Of a stretch of 50,260 bases of DNA, positions 23,689 to 33,138 are shown one piece after another. This DNA comes from Leuconostoc carnosum. Its GTDB lineage: Bacteria > Bacillota > Bacilli > Lactobacillales > Lactobacillaceae. Numbering within the stretch: position 1 is the first letter of the stretch; the number at the start of each line of letters is the position of its first letter. The notes under the pieces are model-generated. The model saw only the letters and a program-made list of their open reading frames with translations. It was not told where the DNA came from and ran no database searches. The position numbers were made by a program, and so were the translations under genes. The stretch is taken from contig NZ_JACHGL010000005.1 in the NCBI RefSeq assembly GCF_014207505.1, positions 1 through 50,260 of the forward strand, in the 5' to 3' direction.

Positions 23689-23992
23689 AAAGCATAGTGA
23701 AAGAAAAGCACAATTAACAAAGTATTTAGAACAACTTGATGAATTCAATTGGCACCATCCTACTCAAGTTAGTGAGATGGCTGACAGTCAACATGAACGC
23801 GATAATCGTACGTACTATTTGGCTCAGATAAGTTTAATTCTGTTTAATAACTATCAACAATCCTACATGCAAATTGCTCAAATGCTGAACATGTCCTCCA
23901 GAACAGCCCGCCGTTTGACAATTGATTATGAACAAGATTTTGATAGTTTAGAAGAGATTATGGAGGAATTGCAAAATGGCGAAGACTGGTGA
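23678..23992 (+). CDS. HTH-containing mobilisation accessory protein
   Basis: The product is 104 aa. Residues about 60-85 (QSYMQIAQMLNMSSRTARRL) are a good helix-turn-helix resembling sigma-factor region 4 or a Xis-like domain, so it probably binds DNA at oriT or an operator. The ends are acidic. It overlaps its neighbours on both sides (11 and 17 nt), so it is translated together with the relaxase. Confidence 0.6.
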   Translation: MMTKKHSERKAQLTKYLEQLDEFNWHHPTQVSEMADSQHERDNRTYYLAQISLILFNNYQQSYMQIAQMLNMSSRTARRLTIDYEQDFDSLEEIMEELQNGEDW

Positions 23993-25457
23993 AATTGCTG
24001 CATTTGCCCTGGGTGAAAAACAGACGGCAATGGTCAATTTACCAGCGCAGTTTGTCACGTCTAGTACAGCAGATATGAAGGGTCAAAAATACTCAGACCT
24101 CGTTGATTATGCGGATAATTCTGAGAAAACGAGTGATCTCAATAATGAGTCCATAACTGATCTCATCGATTTAAAGGAACAATTTAGCAAGCGAGGCTAT
24201 GCAAATCGAAATTCTGCGGTAACAGAAACGCATCCAATATTTGGAAGCGATAAACTAAATTATGATAATCACGATATTTCTGTATTGAGAAAAGACTTGG
24301 ATGAGGCTCAAAAAAATGGCAATAATATCCATGAACTCGCTTTTTCAATCAGAGGCGATTGGTTAGTTAAAAACAATCTCTATGATTCCGAAACTCGTAT
24401 GATAGACCAAAATAAATTGAAGCATGCAGAACAAGAGGTTGCTAGGACGCTAATTAACAAAGGATTTAATTTACCTTTGGGAGAAGATGAAAATGACGTT
24501 GTTTGGTTTGGTGTGATTCATCAAGATACTGACCACCTAAACATGCATCTGTGGTTTGCTAAAAAAAGCCAAGAAACGCGGTCTGAGATGGTCAAGAAAG
24601 AAGGTAAGTACAAGGGGCAGCCAATCGGCGTTATACCTCTGGAAGTGATTGAACAAGCCAAGCGACAGTTTAGAAAACAATTAATGTCATCGCAGGAACT
24701 CAGACGGCATCAGGAAATATTAAAAGGTGTTGGTGGCTTTAAAAAAGAAATTGTTGAGACAGCGCCAGACAACCTATTAAATGATCGTCATGCTAAAGCC
24801 ATCAAGCAAATTTATGATGCTTTACCTCAAGACATGAGTGGGCGGTGGCAAGTTGGTAATGCTCATTTAACCGCTGGAAAAGGCAAGATGTTAAAAGCAA
24901 ATCAGTTAACAAATCAACTATTAGACGATTTGTTTGACAAAGAGCTTAAACCTGAATATGAGGGCTTTAAGTCATTGGCACAAGAATACGATGCCATTAA
25001 TATTGAAGACCAGGGTGTGATGCATAAGGGACAACGCAAGTGGTCTGAGAATAAGGAAGATGAATTAAGAAAGCGCTTAGCGAATCAACTCTACAAACAG
25101 TTAGCACAAATTGAAGATAACTCACTAAATGATATTAACCGACAAATGTCTGAACTACTAAGCCATGTTAAACTGAGCGACAAGGGCAATAACGCAGATA
25201 AAACTAAAATAATAGCTAGCCCTCAGGAAAAAAATTTGGCCCCAAAATCGCCGGCCAACAATGTAAAACAAAATTCAAAGCACATAGGTGATCAGATGCC
25301 AGTGCGGGGTGGTTCGTTTAATAAAATTAGTCGCTTGTGGCGGCAGGACATCCGTGCTGAAACAAACGCAGAACGTCAATTCTTAACTAACCAAAAAAGG
25401 GTTGAACAAGAAAAGGCTCAAGAGGAATATGAGACACAAATATCAAAAGGAATATAA
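23976..25457 (+). CDS. mobL: MobL-type relaxase
   Basis: The product is 493 aa. It nicks the plasmid at its oriT for mobilisation. The metal-binding motif is visible as HQDTDHLNMHLW (His182, Asp186, His187, His191), the HxDxxHxH-like triad of MobP/MobL relaxases. The N-terminal part contains the region where the catalytic Tyr should lie, and the C-terminal 200 residues are helical and charged. It shares no similarity with the MobT-type relaxase at 11232-12860, so the element carries two transfer systems. GGAGG is upstream of the ATG within the preceding gene. Confidence 0.85.
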   Translation: MAKTGEIAAFALGEKQTAMVNLPAQFVTSSTADMKGQKYSDLVDYADNSEKTSDLNNESITDLIDLKEQFSKRGYANRNSAVTETHPIFGSDKLNYDNHDISVLRKDLDEAQKNGNNIHELAFSIRGDWLVKNNLYDSETRMIDQNKLKHAEQEVARTLINKGFNLPLGEDENDVVWFGVIHQDTDHLNMHLWFAKKSQETRSEMVKKEGKYKGQPIGVIPLEVIEQAKRQFRKQLMSSQELRRHQEILKGVGGFKKEIVETAPDNLLNDRHAKAIKQIYDALPQDMSGRWQVGNAHLTAGKGKMLKANQLTNQLLDDLFDKELKPEYEGFKSLAQEYDAINIEDQGVMHKGQRKWSENKEDELRKRLANQLYKQLAQIEDNSLNDINRQMSELLSHVKLSDKGNNADKTKIIASPQEKNLAPKSPANNVKQNSKHIGDQMPVRGGSFNKISRLWRQDIRAETNAERQFLTNQKRVEQEKAQEEYETQISKGI

Positions 25458-25919
25458 GAAAATAGGTAATTAGGACATTAAAATATTTTTGCATTTATAC
25501 GTTCAAAATGATGTACGATTAAGATATTAGAAATTGTCATCGTGAGACTCTTGCATATAAATTTATCAATCTCACTTATAATTTGAACAAGTAATTAGTA
25601 CAACTGGATGTTGAAATATTTTGAAATAAGAAATAGAACAATTTTTTTTATTCCAGGAGTGCAATTCAGTTACTACTGGACAAAATATTTCAGGTTGCTT
25701 TTTGGTTATCGAGTTCAATTGTATATAACATAATATTATTGCAAAACTCATGAGTACCTTCTCCAACAATAAAAGTTAATTTATTGATTCTTACACAAAA
25801 TGTTTAAAATCTTAAATTGGTATGCTATCTTTATTTTGAGAGATGAGCGATGTTTTAAGTCACTTATTTATATTTTAAAATTTAATTGACTATTTTATCA
25901 AAAACGTATGGAGATTATT
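25458..25919. other. AT-rich intergenic region
   Basis: These 462 bp lie between the mobilisation operon and the DUF6414-AAA operon. No credible ORF, terminator or repeat is seen. A TTGTATATAACATAATATT stretch near 25718 could contain a promoter, as could the AT-rich DNA before 25890. Nothing is strong enough to call. Confidence 0.5.
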
Positions 25920-26714
25920 ATGAACAAACTACCGAGAAAAATTATTTATTTTGATGAAACATCCGCTGTTGATTTATTACAAATACGTCAAAAAGGTAAA
26001 TTGTCGCGTACCATAGAAACAATTAAGGAATTCTCGGGTGGCGTTGGTGCTGAGGCCAAAGTCGATGCATCGTTAAATCATGACGGTGGCGCCATGAATA
26101 TAATTAAAAAAGTGGTTGGATTTCAAGGAGGGTTTGGAGCCGAATTTGGATTAGACGGATCATTTGATGGAAATAGAATTGCCAAGACGGTAATTGCGAA
26201 TTCACTACTATATGATTTTTTAACTGCAGTTGAATCTCGTCGTGGAAATCCGTTGCTTGAAATTTGTGAAGGCTATACGTTATCAATACCGAAGGATTCT
26301 ATGACTTATTTTGCTACAATTGCCCCTTTTACTGAAATGATGGAAGGAAATCAAAAGTTAGAAAACCCAGATATTACAATGGCGGTATCTAAAATGAATA
26401 CCGGTATCCGTGGATCAAAAGGGTATTACGAACTAATTGGTGAAAGTAATCAAGATAAAAAAATATTCAGATTCAATATAGATACTTTCAAAAATAACTA
26501 CCGTATTCAGGATCTCCCCAAAATGGATTTAGCTTTATATGCTATACAAGTTGGAAAAACAAAACTGTCTCATTTGAATTTTGAAACAGAGTTTAATATA
26601 AATAATGGTTCCTCTGGTCTTGAGTTTACGGCTGTTGCTAGCGATAATTTAGAAAAAGTAAAAGAAGAAAAAAGTGTCGATGTATACGATGTTTTTCTAG
26701 CAGGAGTTAAATAA
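25920..26714 (+). CDS. DUF6414-like protein, partner of AAA+ ATPase
   Basis: The product is 264 aa. ATG 25920 is chosen over 25908 because GGAG (25910-25913) is 6 nt upstream. The N-terminus (KIIYFDETSAVDLLQ), a Gly-rich central stretch (residues 45-80) and the following ANSLLYDFLTAVE segment resemble DUF6414 proteins, whose function is not known to me. The C-terminal half is a beta-rich domain. It has no membrane segment and no nuclease or protease motif. The ATPase gene starts on the last base of its stop codon, so the two are translationally coupled and probably form one complex or toxin/effector-sensor pair. Confidence 0.6.
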   Translation: MNKLPRKIIYFDETSAVDLLQIRQKGKLSRTIETIKEFSGGVGAEAKVDASLNHDGGAMNIIKKVVGFQGGFGAEFGLDGSFDGNRIAKTVIANSLLYDFLTAVESRRGNPLLEICEGYTLSIPKDSMTYFATIAPFTEMMEGNQKLENPDITMAVSKMNTGIRGSKGYYELIGESNQDKKIFRFNIDTFKNNYRIQDLPKMDLALYAIQVGKTKLSHLNFETEFNINNGSSGLEFTAVASDNLEKVKEEKSVDVYDVFLAGVK

Positions 26715-27847
26715 TGACTAAAGTACATTTATTTTATGGTTCCAATAAAGATTTTCAATCGAATATTATGCACCATCATTTGGAAAATTACGTCTCTTTC
26801 TTAGAATTAATTCAAATGTATAATGCCAATCTAGGTACGAATAGTGAAATAGGAAATGATGACACTCAGTTCAAAAAGGACACTATTAAAAATGTTGTCA
26901 TATTTGCTGATGACTTTGCATCTGTAATGAGCCATGTCATTTCGAACTTTTCTAATATTGTCTTATTTGGCAATAGTATTGAAAACATATATATTCAAAA
27001 CCCACCAAAACGTGTGGAGTCATCTCTTCGCTCTCACATAGATGCTGATGAAGTCACTACAAAAAATGGTTCATATTTTCAACCTAGTACTGAAAAAATT
27101 GTCGAGCTGTACAAGTTATTGCAAACTAATGACACTGTGATTGGACAGAACGGAGCCAAAAAAGCAAGCTGTGTAAGTCTTTTTAAGGCTGCATATAGTA
27201 AGCAAAAAAAACCAACAGTTTTGATGTTTTATGGTCCATCAGGCGTTGGAAAAACAGAGTTAGCCAAGTCAATCAGTGATTTCTATGAAGGAAATCTAAC
27301 ACGTATCCAGTTTTCTATGATGCAAACAGATGAAGCCTACAAATATGTATTTGGCGATACTCATGCAACCCCTTCTATGGCTAAGGATTTGCTCGCACGT
27401 GAAACAAATATCGTCCTTATTGATGAATTTGATAAGTGTGCGCAAGGATTATACAATGTATTCTATCAAATATTTGATGAGGGCATATTTGAAGATGCGA
27501 ACTATAAAGTTGATGTTACCGATTGTATTTTTATATTAACTTCTAATTTTAATGACGAAGAATCTATCGCTAAAACTGTTGGTATGCCAGTCTACTCTAG
27601 AATCGATAAAAAAGTAAAGTTTGAAAAATTATCTATTGCAGAAATTGAGTTAGTCATAAATAAAATATTCAACAGTACCACTAGCGTATTGAATAAAACA
27701 GATGTAAAACTAATAGAGGAATCTACTTTAAAGGAGGGATATATTAGTAATTTATCTTCGTTTAATAATATCCGAATGCTTGATAAATTCATCGAAAATG
27801 ATGTGTATACACTACTTTTCAGTAAACGATTAGCTGAATCGGAATAA
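26714..27847 (+). CDS. AAA+ ATPase (ClpB/torsin-like) of a two-gene system
   Basis: The product is 377 aa. The N-terminal 150 residues are unique and include a Rossmann-like start (VHLFYGSN, then NVVIFADDF). The AAA+ domain has Walker A GPSGVGKT (174-181), Walker B IVLIDEFDK (Asp237-Glu238), sensor 1 in FILTSN (about 278-283), and a small lid domain to the end. This is like the second AAA module of ClpB or torsin, but without the Clp N-domain or a ClpP-binding loop. Single-base overlap with the upstream DUF6414-like gene implies a joint function. Many such ATPase-plus-unknown pairs turn out to be phage defences, which is inference here. Confidence 0.75.
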   Translation: MTKVHLFYGSNKDFQSNIMHHHLENYVSFLELIQMYNANLGTNSEIGNDDTQFKKDTIKNVVIFADDFASVMSHVISNFSNIVLFGNSIENIYIQNPPKRVESSLRSHIDADEVTTKNGSYFQPSTEKIVELYKLLQTNDTVIGQNGAKKASCVSLFKAAYSKQKKPTVLMFYGPSGVGKTELAKSISDFYEGNLTRIQFSMMQTDEAYKYVFGDTHATPSMAKDLLARETNIVLIDEFDKCAQGLYNVFYQIFDEGIFEDANYKVDVTDCIFILTSNFNDEESIAKTVGMPVYSRIDKKVKFEKLSIAEIELVINKIFNSTTSVLNKTDVKLIEESTLKEGYISNLSSFNNIRMLDKFIENDVYTLLFSKRLAESE

Positions 27848-28330
27848 CTTTTCAAAAAATCAATTTTATAACTACAAAGTTATGAAATGTTATAAATTGT
27901 TACGAACATTGTGTTAAAACAGCATAAAAATTAGAATTATTATTTATAATAGTTAGCGCATCGTAGATCCAAGTAGCTAATCAAAATGTCTTTATTTTAT
28001 GGAGAAATTCAGATTTGAATTTAAAAATGAATGTATTAATTATATGGATCCAGATTTGATTTTAAGCACATTATAAAGCTCAAAAAAGCACGTAACTTTT
28101 TGTTAAAAAATGATCTTCATTTCATAATTTTTTTAGTTTGTAAGATGGCCCGCTCTCTTGTTGGCCTATTCGTAGTCAAAAATCGTCTTTTGTTCTCAAA
28201 ATGGCAATACATTACTTTAATTATCTGTTTTTTTCACATTAATGAACTTACCATTAATTTAGACCAAAAAATTATGAACGCTGTCAATAACGAATTGAAT
28301 TAAAAATACTCTATCTTGTTAATTTTGCGT
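27848..28330. other. AT-rich intergenic region before the IS30 element
   Basis: The 483 bp hold no convincing gene. A small hairpin ATAACT-ACAA-AGTTAT lies at 27868-27883 without a T run. A TTG-started frame of 67 codons at 28100-28303 has odd composition and no ribosome binding site, and is not accepted as a gene. Confidence 0.5.
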
Positions 28331-29425
28331 GGCGAATTGTCAAACTAAGTACAACGGTTTGTCAAAAAATACTTCATATGGGGTTTCATAGTTTAACACT
28401 TTGCGAGGACGTTGATTTAACTGCTTTTGGCAGTGTTCAACGTCCTGTTCTGTATAATTATCAATATCTGTTCGCTTGGGAAAATATTCCCGGATTAATC
28501 CATTTGTATTCTCATTTGTTCCACGCTGTTCAGGCGAATATGGATCGGGCCAATAGACAGTAACACCTAACCTTTCGCTGATTTCATCAAGATGAAGAAA
28601 TTCGGTCCCATGATCTGGTGTAATAGAATGAACAAATTCTTTAGGAATGGCCCCTAACAGTTCAACTAAGCCTTTATTTTTCTCCTGCGAGTCCTTTTGC
28701 ACAACCTTTTTGATAAGCGTAAGCCGACTAAGCCGATCGACAACCGTTTAAAGGATGGAGTGACCCGTTCGACCAATCACAGTATCAATTTCCCAGTCAC
28801 CTATACGTTGACGCTGGTTGATAAAACCAGGGCGCTCATGGATCGAGATATAGTCGGTCTGTACTTCTCGATGTCGTCTAGTATTCTTTGAATGCCGAGT
28901 CCGATGTTTATGTCTGATATGGCGCTGAATACCGGTATCACCACGTGAGGAGTACTTCTCACCTAAATTGTGTTGATAGATATGACGGTAAATTGTGTTG
29001 TAGCTAACACACCATTGATGTTCCTTATTAAAGCGAGCGGTAATCTGCTCTGGTGACCAGTGCAGATCTAAGATGTAATGAACAATTTGACGGCGTAATT
29101 GTGGATGGCTGTCTAATAGCCGCTTCTTGTGACAATTCTGCCGCTTTTGATGATAGTCATTATCTGCTTTGCTTGGGGAATAATTACCTGCACAACGTTT
29201 TAACTCCCGTGAAATAGTGCTTGGATTTCGCCCCAGCCGTAACGCAACAGCCCGGATAGATAACCCCTTAGCTCGTAAAAACATAAGTATTTCACGTTCT
29301 TTTATAGTAAGATGTTTATAGCTCATACCGGATACCTCGAATTGTTTGATTTGGTCGTTAAACATATTCTACCCGGTATGGGTTTATTTTTTTACTTTGT
29401 GTTGCATTTCAATTGTAAATTCGCC
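28331..29425 (-). mobile_element. IS30-family insertion sequence (ISLpl1-like)
   Basis: The element is about 1.1 kb. Left end GGCGAATTGTCAAAC (28331 on) and right end (complement ending at 29425) GGCGAATTTACAATTG match at 18 of the first 25 positions. It encodes one transposase on the minus strand. The name ISLpl1-like rests on remembered protein similarity. Flanking bases do not show an obvious duplication. Confidence 0.8.
28340..29326 (-). pseudogene. IS30 transposase interrupted by one stop codon
   Basis: From ATG 29326 the gene reads as a normal IS30 transposase: HTH with LSIRAVALRLGRNPSTISREL, then the DDE core with Asp in DWEIDTV, Asp in TPDHGTEF and Glu in RGTNENTNG. A TAA at 28748-28750 interrupts the frame between GHSIL and TVVDRLSRLTLI, where family members carry Leu (TTA), so a single T-to-A change explains it. 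The frame continues in phase to the natural stop at 28340. Upstream in-frame codons to 29365 are probably not translated. Without read-through the element cannot move by itself. Confidence 0.88.
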
Positions 29426-29716
29426 ATATATAACGAGGATAATGAATTGATTAAAAATGGACTCCCGGATGAGCTATATCCTGATTCAGGACTAGTGGCG
29501 AAGGTAAACGTTTTAAATCGTCAGTATAGCGAGCTGTTTACCAATAATGGTTATGAATTTAGATATAATGGATTTAAAACGCATGAAGATGAGAATGCGT
29601 TCGAACGTGACTTTAATGCGATTTATGAAGAAATCGCTGAAAGAACTAGAGGGAAGTATCGAGTTATCAATGAATATTATTTCACATCTAATACTGAAGA
29701 TGTGCGGGACCTGTAG
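29426..29716 (+). pseudogene. C-terminal gene fragment cut by IS30
   Basis: The plus frame runs into the IS end at 29425 and continues for 97 codons to a TAG at 29714-29716. The residues after the junction (AIYNEDNELIKNGLPDELYP onwards) look like a genuine protein: charged, aromatic-rich and ending in NTEDVRDL. The open frame upstream of 29426 is IS sequence and not part of the gene. The N-terminal part is not found elsewhere in the window. The family is not recognised. Confidence 0.55.
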
Positions 29717-29815
29717 TTGTTGGTCAATCATTGTGGATGAATTCAATTGGAAATAAGCTATATGTAGAATTTGTTGCGATATCGTAACAGTAGTTATGAA
29801 GAAATTAATTCAACT

Positions 29816-29855
29816 AAATAAGCCGACCGTCAAGTATACGATCGGCTTATTTATG
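29816..29855. terminator. Bidirectional terminator between convergent genes
   Basis: AAATAAGCCGA (29816-29826) pairs with TCGGCTTATTT (29842-29852). The stem extends inward with one mismatch. T runs on both strands suit the convergent fragment (plus) and RNase H-like gene (minus). Confidence 0.85.
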
Positions 29856-29887
29856 TCCAAAATGACTGACAGGAAATGAGTTCGATT

Positions 29888-30334
29888 TTATAGCTTCGTC
29901 ATCACCGCCGTTAGCGTAGTCGTTGCGGTGGTCATCGCGGGATCGTCCACGGGGTGGTAGGTGATGGTGAGGTTGGGAAATTCTTCGATAATGGGAATCA
30001 GCGTTTGCCATTGGGGTAGGTCTGGTTGGTCGGCTTCGGGAACGTCCCAGTTGTTTTGCTGCCAGCTTAAATAACGTTGTTCGCTAATAACCGCCGCCAC
30101 TTGTTCAGTTGTGGTGTGAGTATGAACGGGTAAATCATGACGTTTCAACGTGGCGAGTGCGGTGGTCAGAGCACTCAAGGCCAGTGAAGTTTCGGTATGT
30201 CCGTAGCCACCGTCGTTTAGCGCCTTTTGATGGTCAGCATATCTCAGAATGACGACCCAGGCAGCGGGGGTTGTTGCGGTGATGTTGGTCGATTGGTGGT
30301 TGGTACTTGCAAGGTAAAGATGAATCGTAGCCAT
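29888..30334 (-). CDS. RNase H-like protein lacking catalytic acids
   Basis: The product is 148 aa. The pattern AAWVVILRYADHQKALNDGG, then TETSLALSALTTALATLKRH and HTHTTTEQVAAVI, follows RNase HI, where TTNNRMELxAxxxAL and YTDSQYV are usual. Here the second acidic position (the Glu of MEL) is replaced and the DS of YTDS is lost (HTHTTT). Hence it is probably not an active nuclease. It is GC-rich and Thr-rich (about one residue in five) like the ABC-transporter genes beside it, and was probably acquired with them. CCTCC (complement GGAGG) sits ahead of the start. Confidence 0.55.
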   Translation of the reverse strand: MATIHLYLASTNHQSTNITATTPAAWVVILRYADHQKALNDGGYGHTETSLALSALTTALATLKRHDLPVHTHTTTEQVAAVISEQRYLSWQQNNWDVPEADQPDLPQWQTLIPIIEEFPNLTITYHPVDDPAMTTATTTLTAVMTKL

Positions 30335-30562
30335 TGTTGGGGCCTCCTTAGTGGTAATGATAATCCATTGAGTGGTTCATCTAATAGCTTTGTAAAAACT
30401 AGCCAGCTTCATTTTAAATTAATGAATAATTTTAATGTGAAACTACAAAATTTAGTGAATTGCCGGTGCGTATTACTATGATTTTTGGCGCATTATGCTA
30501 CGATTAAATACATGGATAATTAAGAAGTTATTAAGCAATAAAGGTGAGCACTGGAGGTTAGC

Positions 30563-32089
30563 ATGCAGACATTAATACAGACGTTTATAGATCGACGCGG
30601 GGATTTGCTGACTGCGCTATGGCAACACTTGGGGATCTCATTAGCATCATTAGTCATCGCAATGGTAATTGCGATTCCGTTGGCTATTTGGGTCGTTCGA
30701 CGACCACGGTGGGCCGAGGGATTATTACAGCTCACGAGTGTCTTACAGACGATTCCGTCTTTGGCACTGTTAGGGTTATTGATTCCGTTAGTTGGGATTG
30801 GAACGGTGCCAGCAGTAATTGCGCTGGTGATCTATGCTTTACTGCCAATTTTTCAAAATACTTATTTGGGTATCTCAGAAATTGACGCCTCAATTGAAGA
30901 GACCGCCGATGCCTTTGGGATGTCACGAATGCGTAAGTTGTTTAAAGTTGAACTACCCATTGCCCTACCACAGATCATTTCTGGGATTCGGACCGCGCTC
31001 GTCTTAATTATTGGGACGGCTACTTTGGCCGCTTTGATTGGTGCTGGGGGTCTCGGGACCTTTATCATGCTCGGTATTGACCGTAATGATACCTCGTTAT
31101 TATTGATTGGGGCTATCTCATCAGCATTGTTAGCAATTCTGCTGAGTGCGCTCGTTCGGTGGTTTCAAACGGCTAAACCACGCCACGCCTTAATTGTCTT
31201 TGTCGGTATTTTAGCTTTACTAGGTGGTGGCGGGGCTTATAGTGTTTATGCCAATCGAGTTGAAACAATTACGATTGCAGGTAAACTCGGTTCTGAACCA
31301 GAAATCTTGATTAATATGTATAAGCAGCTGATTGAAGCTGAAGATGAGCATGTTCATGTGACGCTCAAGCCTAACTTTGGCAAGACCACGTTCTTATTCA
31401 GCGCGTTAAAGAATAATCAGGTTGATATTTATCCTGAATTTACTGGCTCGGTGCTGGAGACCTTAGGTAAGGGGAATAACCCAGCTGGTCAAACAGCTAA
31501 CCAGACCTATCAGCTCGCCAAACAGCGCCTCGCTAAACAGGAACAAATGACTTACTTGAAGCCGATGCAGTATAACAATACGTACGCATTGGCAGTGACT
31601 AAGAAATTTCAACAAGAACATCATTTGAAGACAATCAGCGACTTAACGCAAGTTGAATCGATTCTGAAACCCGGAATGACCCTAGAGTTTATTGATCGTA
31701 ATGATGGCTTAAAAGGAATCAAGAAGACTTATGGGTTAGACGTGACTGCAAAGTCGATGGAGCCGGCGCTACGCTATGAAGCTATCAGTAAGGGGAAAAT
31801 CAACTTGGTAGATGCCTATGCGACGGATAGTGAATTACGGCAGTATCACTTGGCCTTATTGAAGGATAACAAGCACTTCTTCCCAACGTATCAAGGGGCA
31901 CCGTTGATGAAGACGAGCTTTGCCAACAAACATCCTAAGGTCGTTAAAGCGTTGAATAAGTTAGCAGGAAAGATTTCAGAAACTGATATGCAAGAAATGA
32001 ACTATGAAGTCAATGTTAAGAAGCAGTCCGCTTCGACGGTTGCACATCGCTATCTTGTGAAGCACGGTTTATTGAAGGAGGGACGTTAA
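30563..32089 (+). CDS. Osmoprotectant ABC transporter, fused permease and substrate-binding protein
   Basis: The product is 508 aa. Residues 1-205 are a BPD-type permease with about five to six helices and the EAA-like loop (SIEETADAFGMSRMRKLFKVELPIA). A further helix at about 210-228 anchors an extracellular OpuAC/ProX-type domain (about 235-508, starting ITIAGKLGSEPEILINMYKQ). This OpuC-style fusion imports glycine betaine, carnitine or choline for osmoprotection. GGAGG is 7 nt before the ATG. The ATPase gene starts at the next base after the stop. GC content is much higher than in the surrounding plasmid genes. Confidence 0.9.
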   Translation: MQTLIQTFIDRRGDLLTALWQHLGISLASLVIAMVIAIPLAIWVVRRPRWAEGLLQLTSVLQTIPSLALLGLLIPLVGIGTVPAVIALVIYALLPIFQNTYLGISEIDASIEETADAFGMSRMRKLFKVELPIALPQIISGIRTALVLIIGTATLAALIGAGGLGTFIMLGIDRNDTSLLLIGAISSALLAILLSALVRWFQTAKPRHALIVFVGILALLGGGGAYSVYANRVETITIAGKLGSEPEILINMYKQLIEAEDEHVHVTLKPNFGKTTFLFSALKNNQVDIYPEFTGSVLETLGKGNNPAGQTANQTYQLAKQRLAKQEQMTYLKPMQYNNTYALAVTKKFQQEHHLKTISDLTQVESILKPGMTLEFIDRNDGLKGIKKTYGLDVTAKSMEPALRYEAISKGKINLVDAYATDSELRQYHLALLKDNKHFFPTYQGAPLMKTSFANKHPKVVKALNKLAGKISETDMQEMNYEVNVKKQSASTVAHRYLVKHGLLKEGR

Positions 32090-33061
32090 ATGACAACGGC
32101 AATTGAATTTCAACACGTCCAGAAAGACTTTAATGGGCAGACCGTGATTCCCGACCTTAATTTAACGATTGACCAGGGTGAGCTATTTATTTTGGTAGGG
32201 ACTTCTGGGAGTGGCAAAACGACGTCACTTAAAATGATCAACTGCTTAGAGCCATTGACGGCTGGTAAAATCCTAGTTAATGGTACTGATACAACCACGA
32301 TACCAGTCCGAAGTCTACGGTGGCAAATGGGGTATGTCTTACAGCAAATTGCCTTGTTCCCAACGATGACGGTGGCGCAAAATATCGCCGTGATTCCAGA
32401 AATGAAAGGGACAGCTAAGAAGGAAATTAATCAAACGATTGATGAGCTATTGGCGGAAGTTGGCCTCGATCCAAAGGAATACCGTGACCGGATGCCGTCA
32501 GAATTATCCGGTGGTGAGCAGCAACGCATCGGTATCTTACGGGCGATTGCGGCGCAACCAGATATTGTTTTGATGGATGAACCATTTAGTGCGTTAGACC
32601 CCATCTCGCGGCAACAATTGCAAGACTTGGTCTTACGGCTACACGCCCGCTATCACAACACGATCGTCTTCGTGACGCATGATATGAATGAGGCGTTGAA
32701 GTTGGGTGACCGGATCGGTGTCATGCAACACGGTCAGTTAATACAAGTCGATACGCCGGCTGCTCTGGCTCAGCATCCAGTGAACGACTTTGTGCGGAAC
32801 TTCTTTGGCGCGAGCCGAGCTAAAAATGTCTATGATGTCTACGTTGGGCGTGTAGGGCTTATTCAGGGTTATCTCACAGAAAAACCCAGTGTTGCGAGTG
32901 GTCGGATTCAATCGTTAGACGTTCAAGCCACGTTACGCACCGCCTTTACGGCATTGACAGATCACGATTATGTGGCGATCACGGAAGAAAATCGGGTTGT
33001 TGGCTATTTGGATAGCCAACGAATCGTGGCTTACTTGAGTCAACATGAAGAAGTATCTTAA
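32090..33061 (+). CDS. Osmoprotectant ABC transporter ATP-binding protein
   Basis: The product is 323 aa. Walker A is GTSGSGKT (37-44), the Q-loop is in YVLQQIALFP, the signature is LSGGEQQR (139-146), and Walker B is IVLMDEPFSALDP with a His switch in FVTHDMNEA. The C-terminal 90 residues are the shortened regulatory part where OpuCA/ProV proteins carry CBS domains. It energises the fused permease encoded immediately upstream (stop and start are adjacent). The pair is self-sufficient for compatible-solute uptake. Confidence 0.92.
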   Translation: MTTAIEFQHVQKDFNGQTVIPDLNLTIDQGELFILVGTSGSGKTTSLKMINCLEPLTAGKILVNGTDTTTIPVRSLRWQMGYVLQQIALFPTMTVAQNIAVIPEMKGTAKKEINQTIDELLAEVGLDPKEYRDRMPSELSGGEQQRIGILRAIAAQPDIVLMDEPFSALDPISRQQLQDLVLRLHARYHNTIVFVTHDMNEALKLGDRIGVMQHGQLIQVDTPAALAQHPVNDFVRNFFGASRAKNVYDVYVGRVGLIQGYLTEKPSVASGRIQSLDVQATLRTAFTALTDHDYVAITEENRVVGYLDSQRIVAYLSQHEEVS

Positions 33062-33138
33062 TCGTCAATTAAGGATGAATCAGTTACACTAGGTTGTGAT
33101 AATTGATGGTCGCTAATGAATTTAAGGAGGAATTTCGA

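Noticed and set aside
25572..25769. 65-codon open frame on the minus strand before the DUF6414-like gene
   Set aside because: No ribosome binding site, no convincing protein pattern; chance ORF in AT-rich DNA.
28100..28303. 67-codon open frame before the IS30 element
   Set aside because: TTG start, no ribosome binding site, unusual Phe/Ile/Leu composition and no family resemblance.
29312..29425. N-terminal 38 codons of the open frame that reaches 29716
   Set aside because: These codons are the antisense of the IS30 transposase start and IS end. Only the part after 29425 belongs to the old gene.
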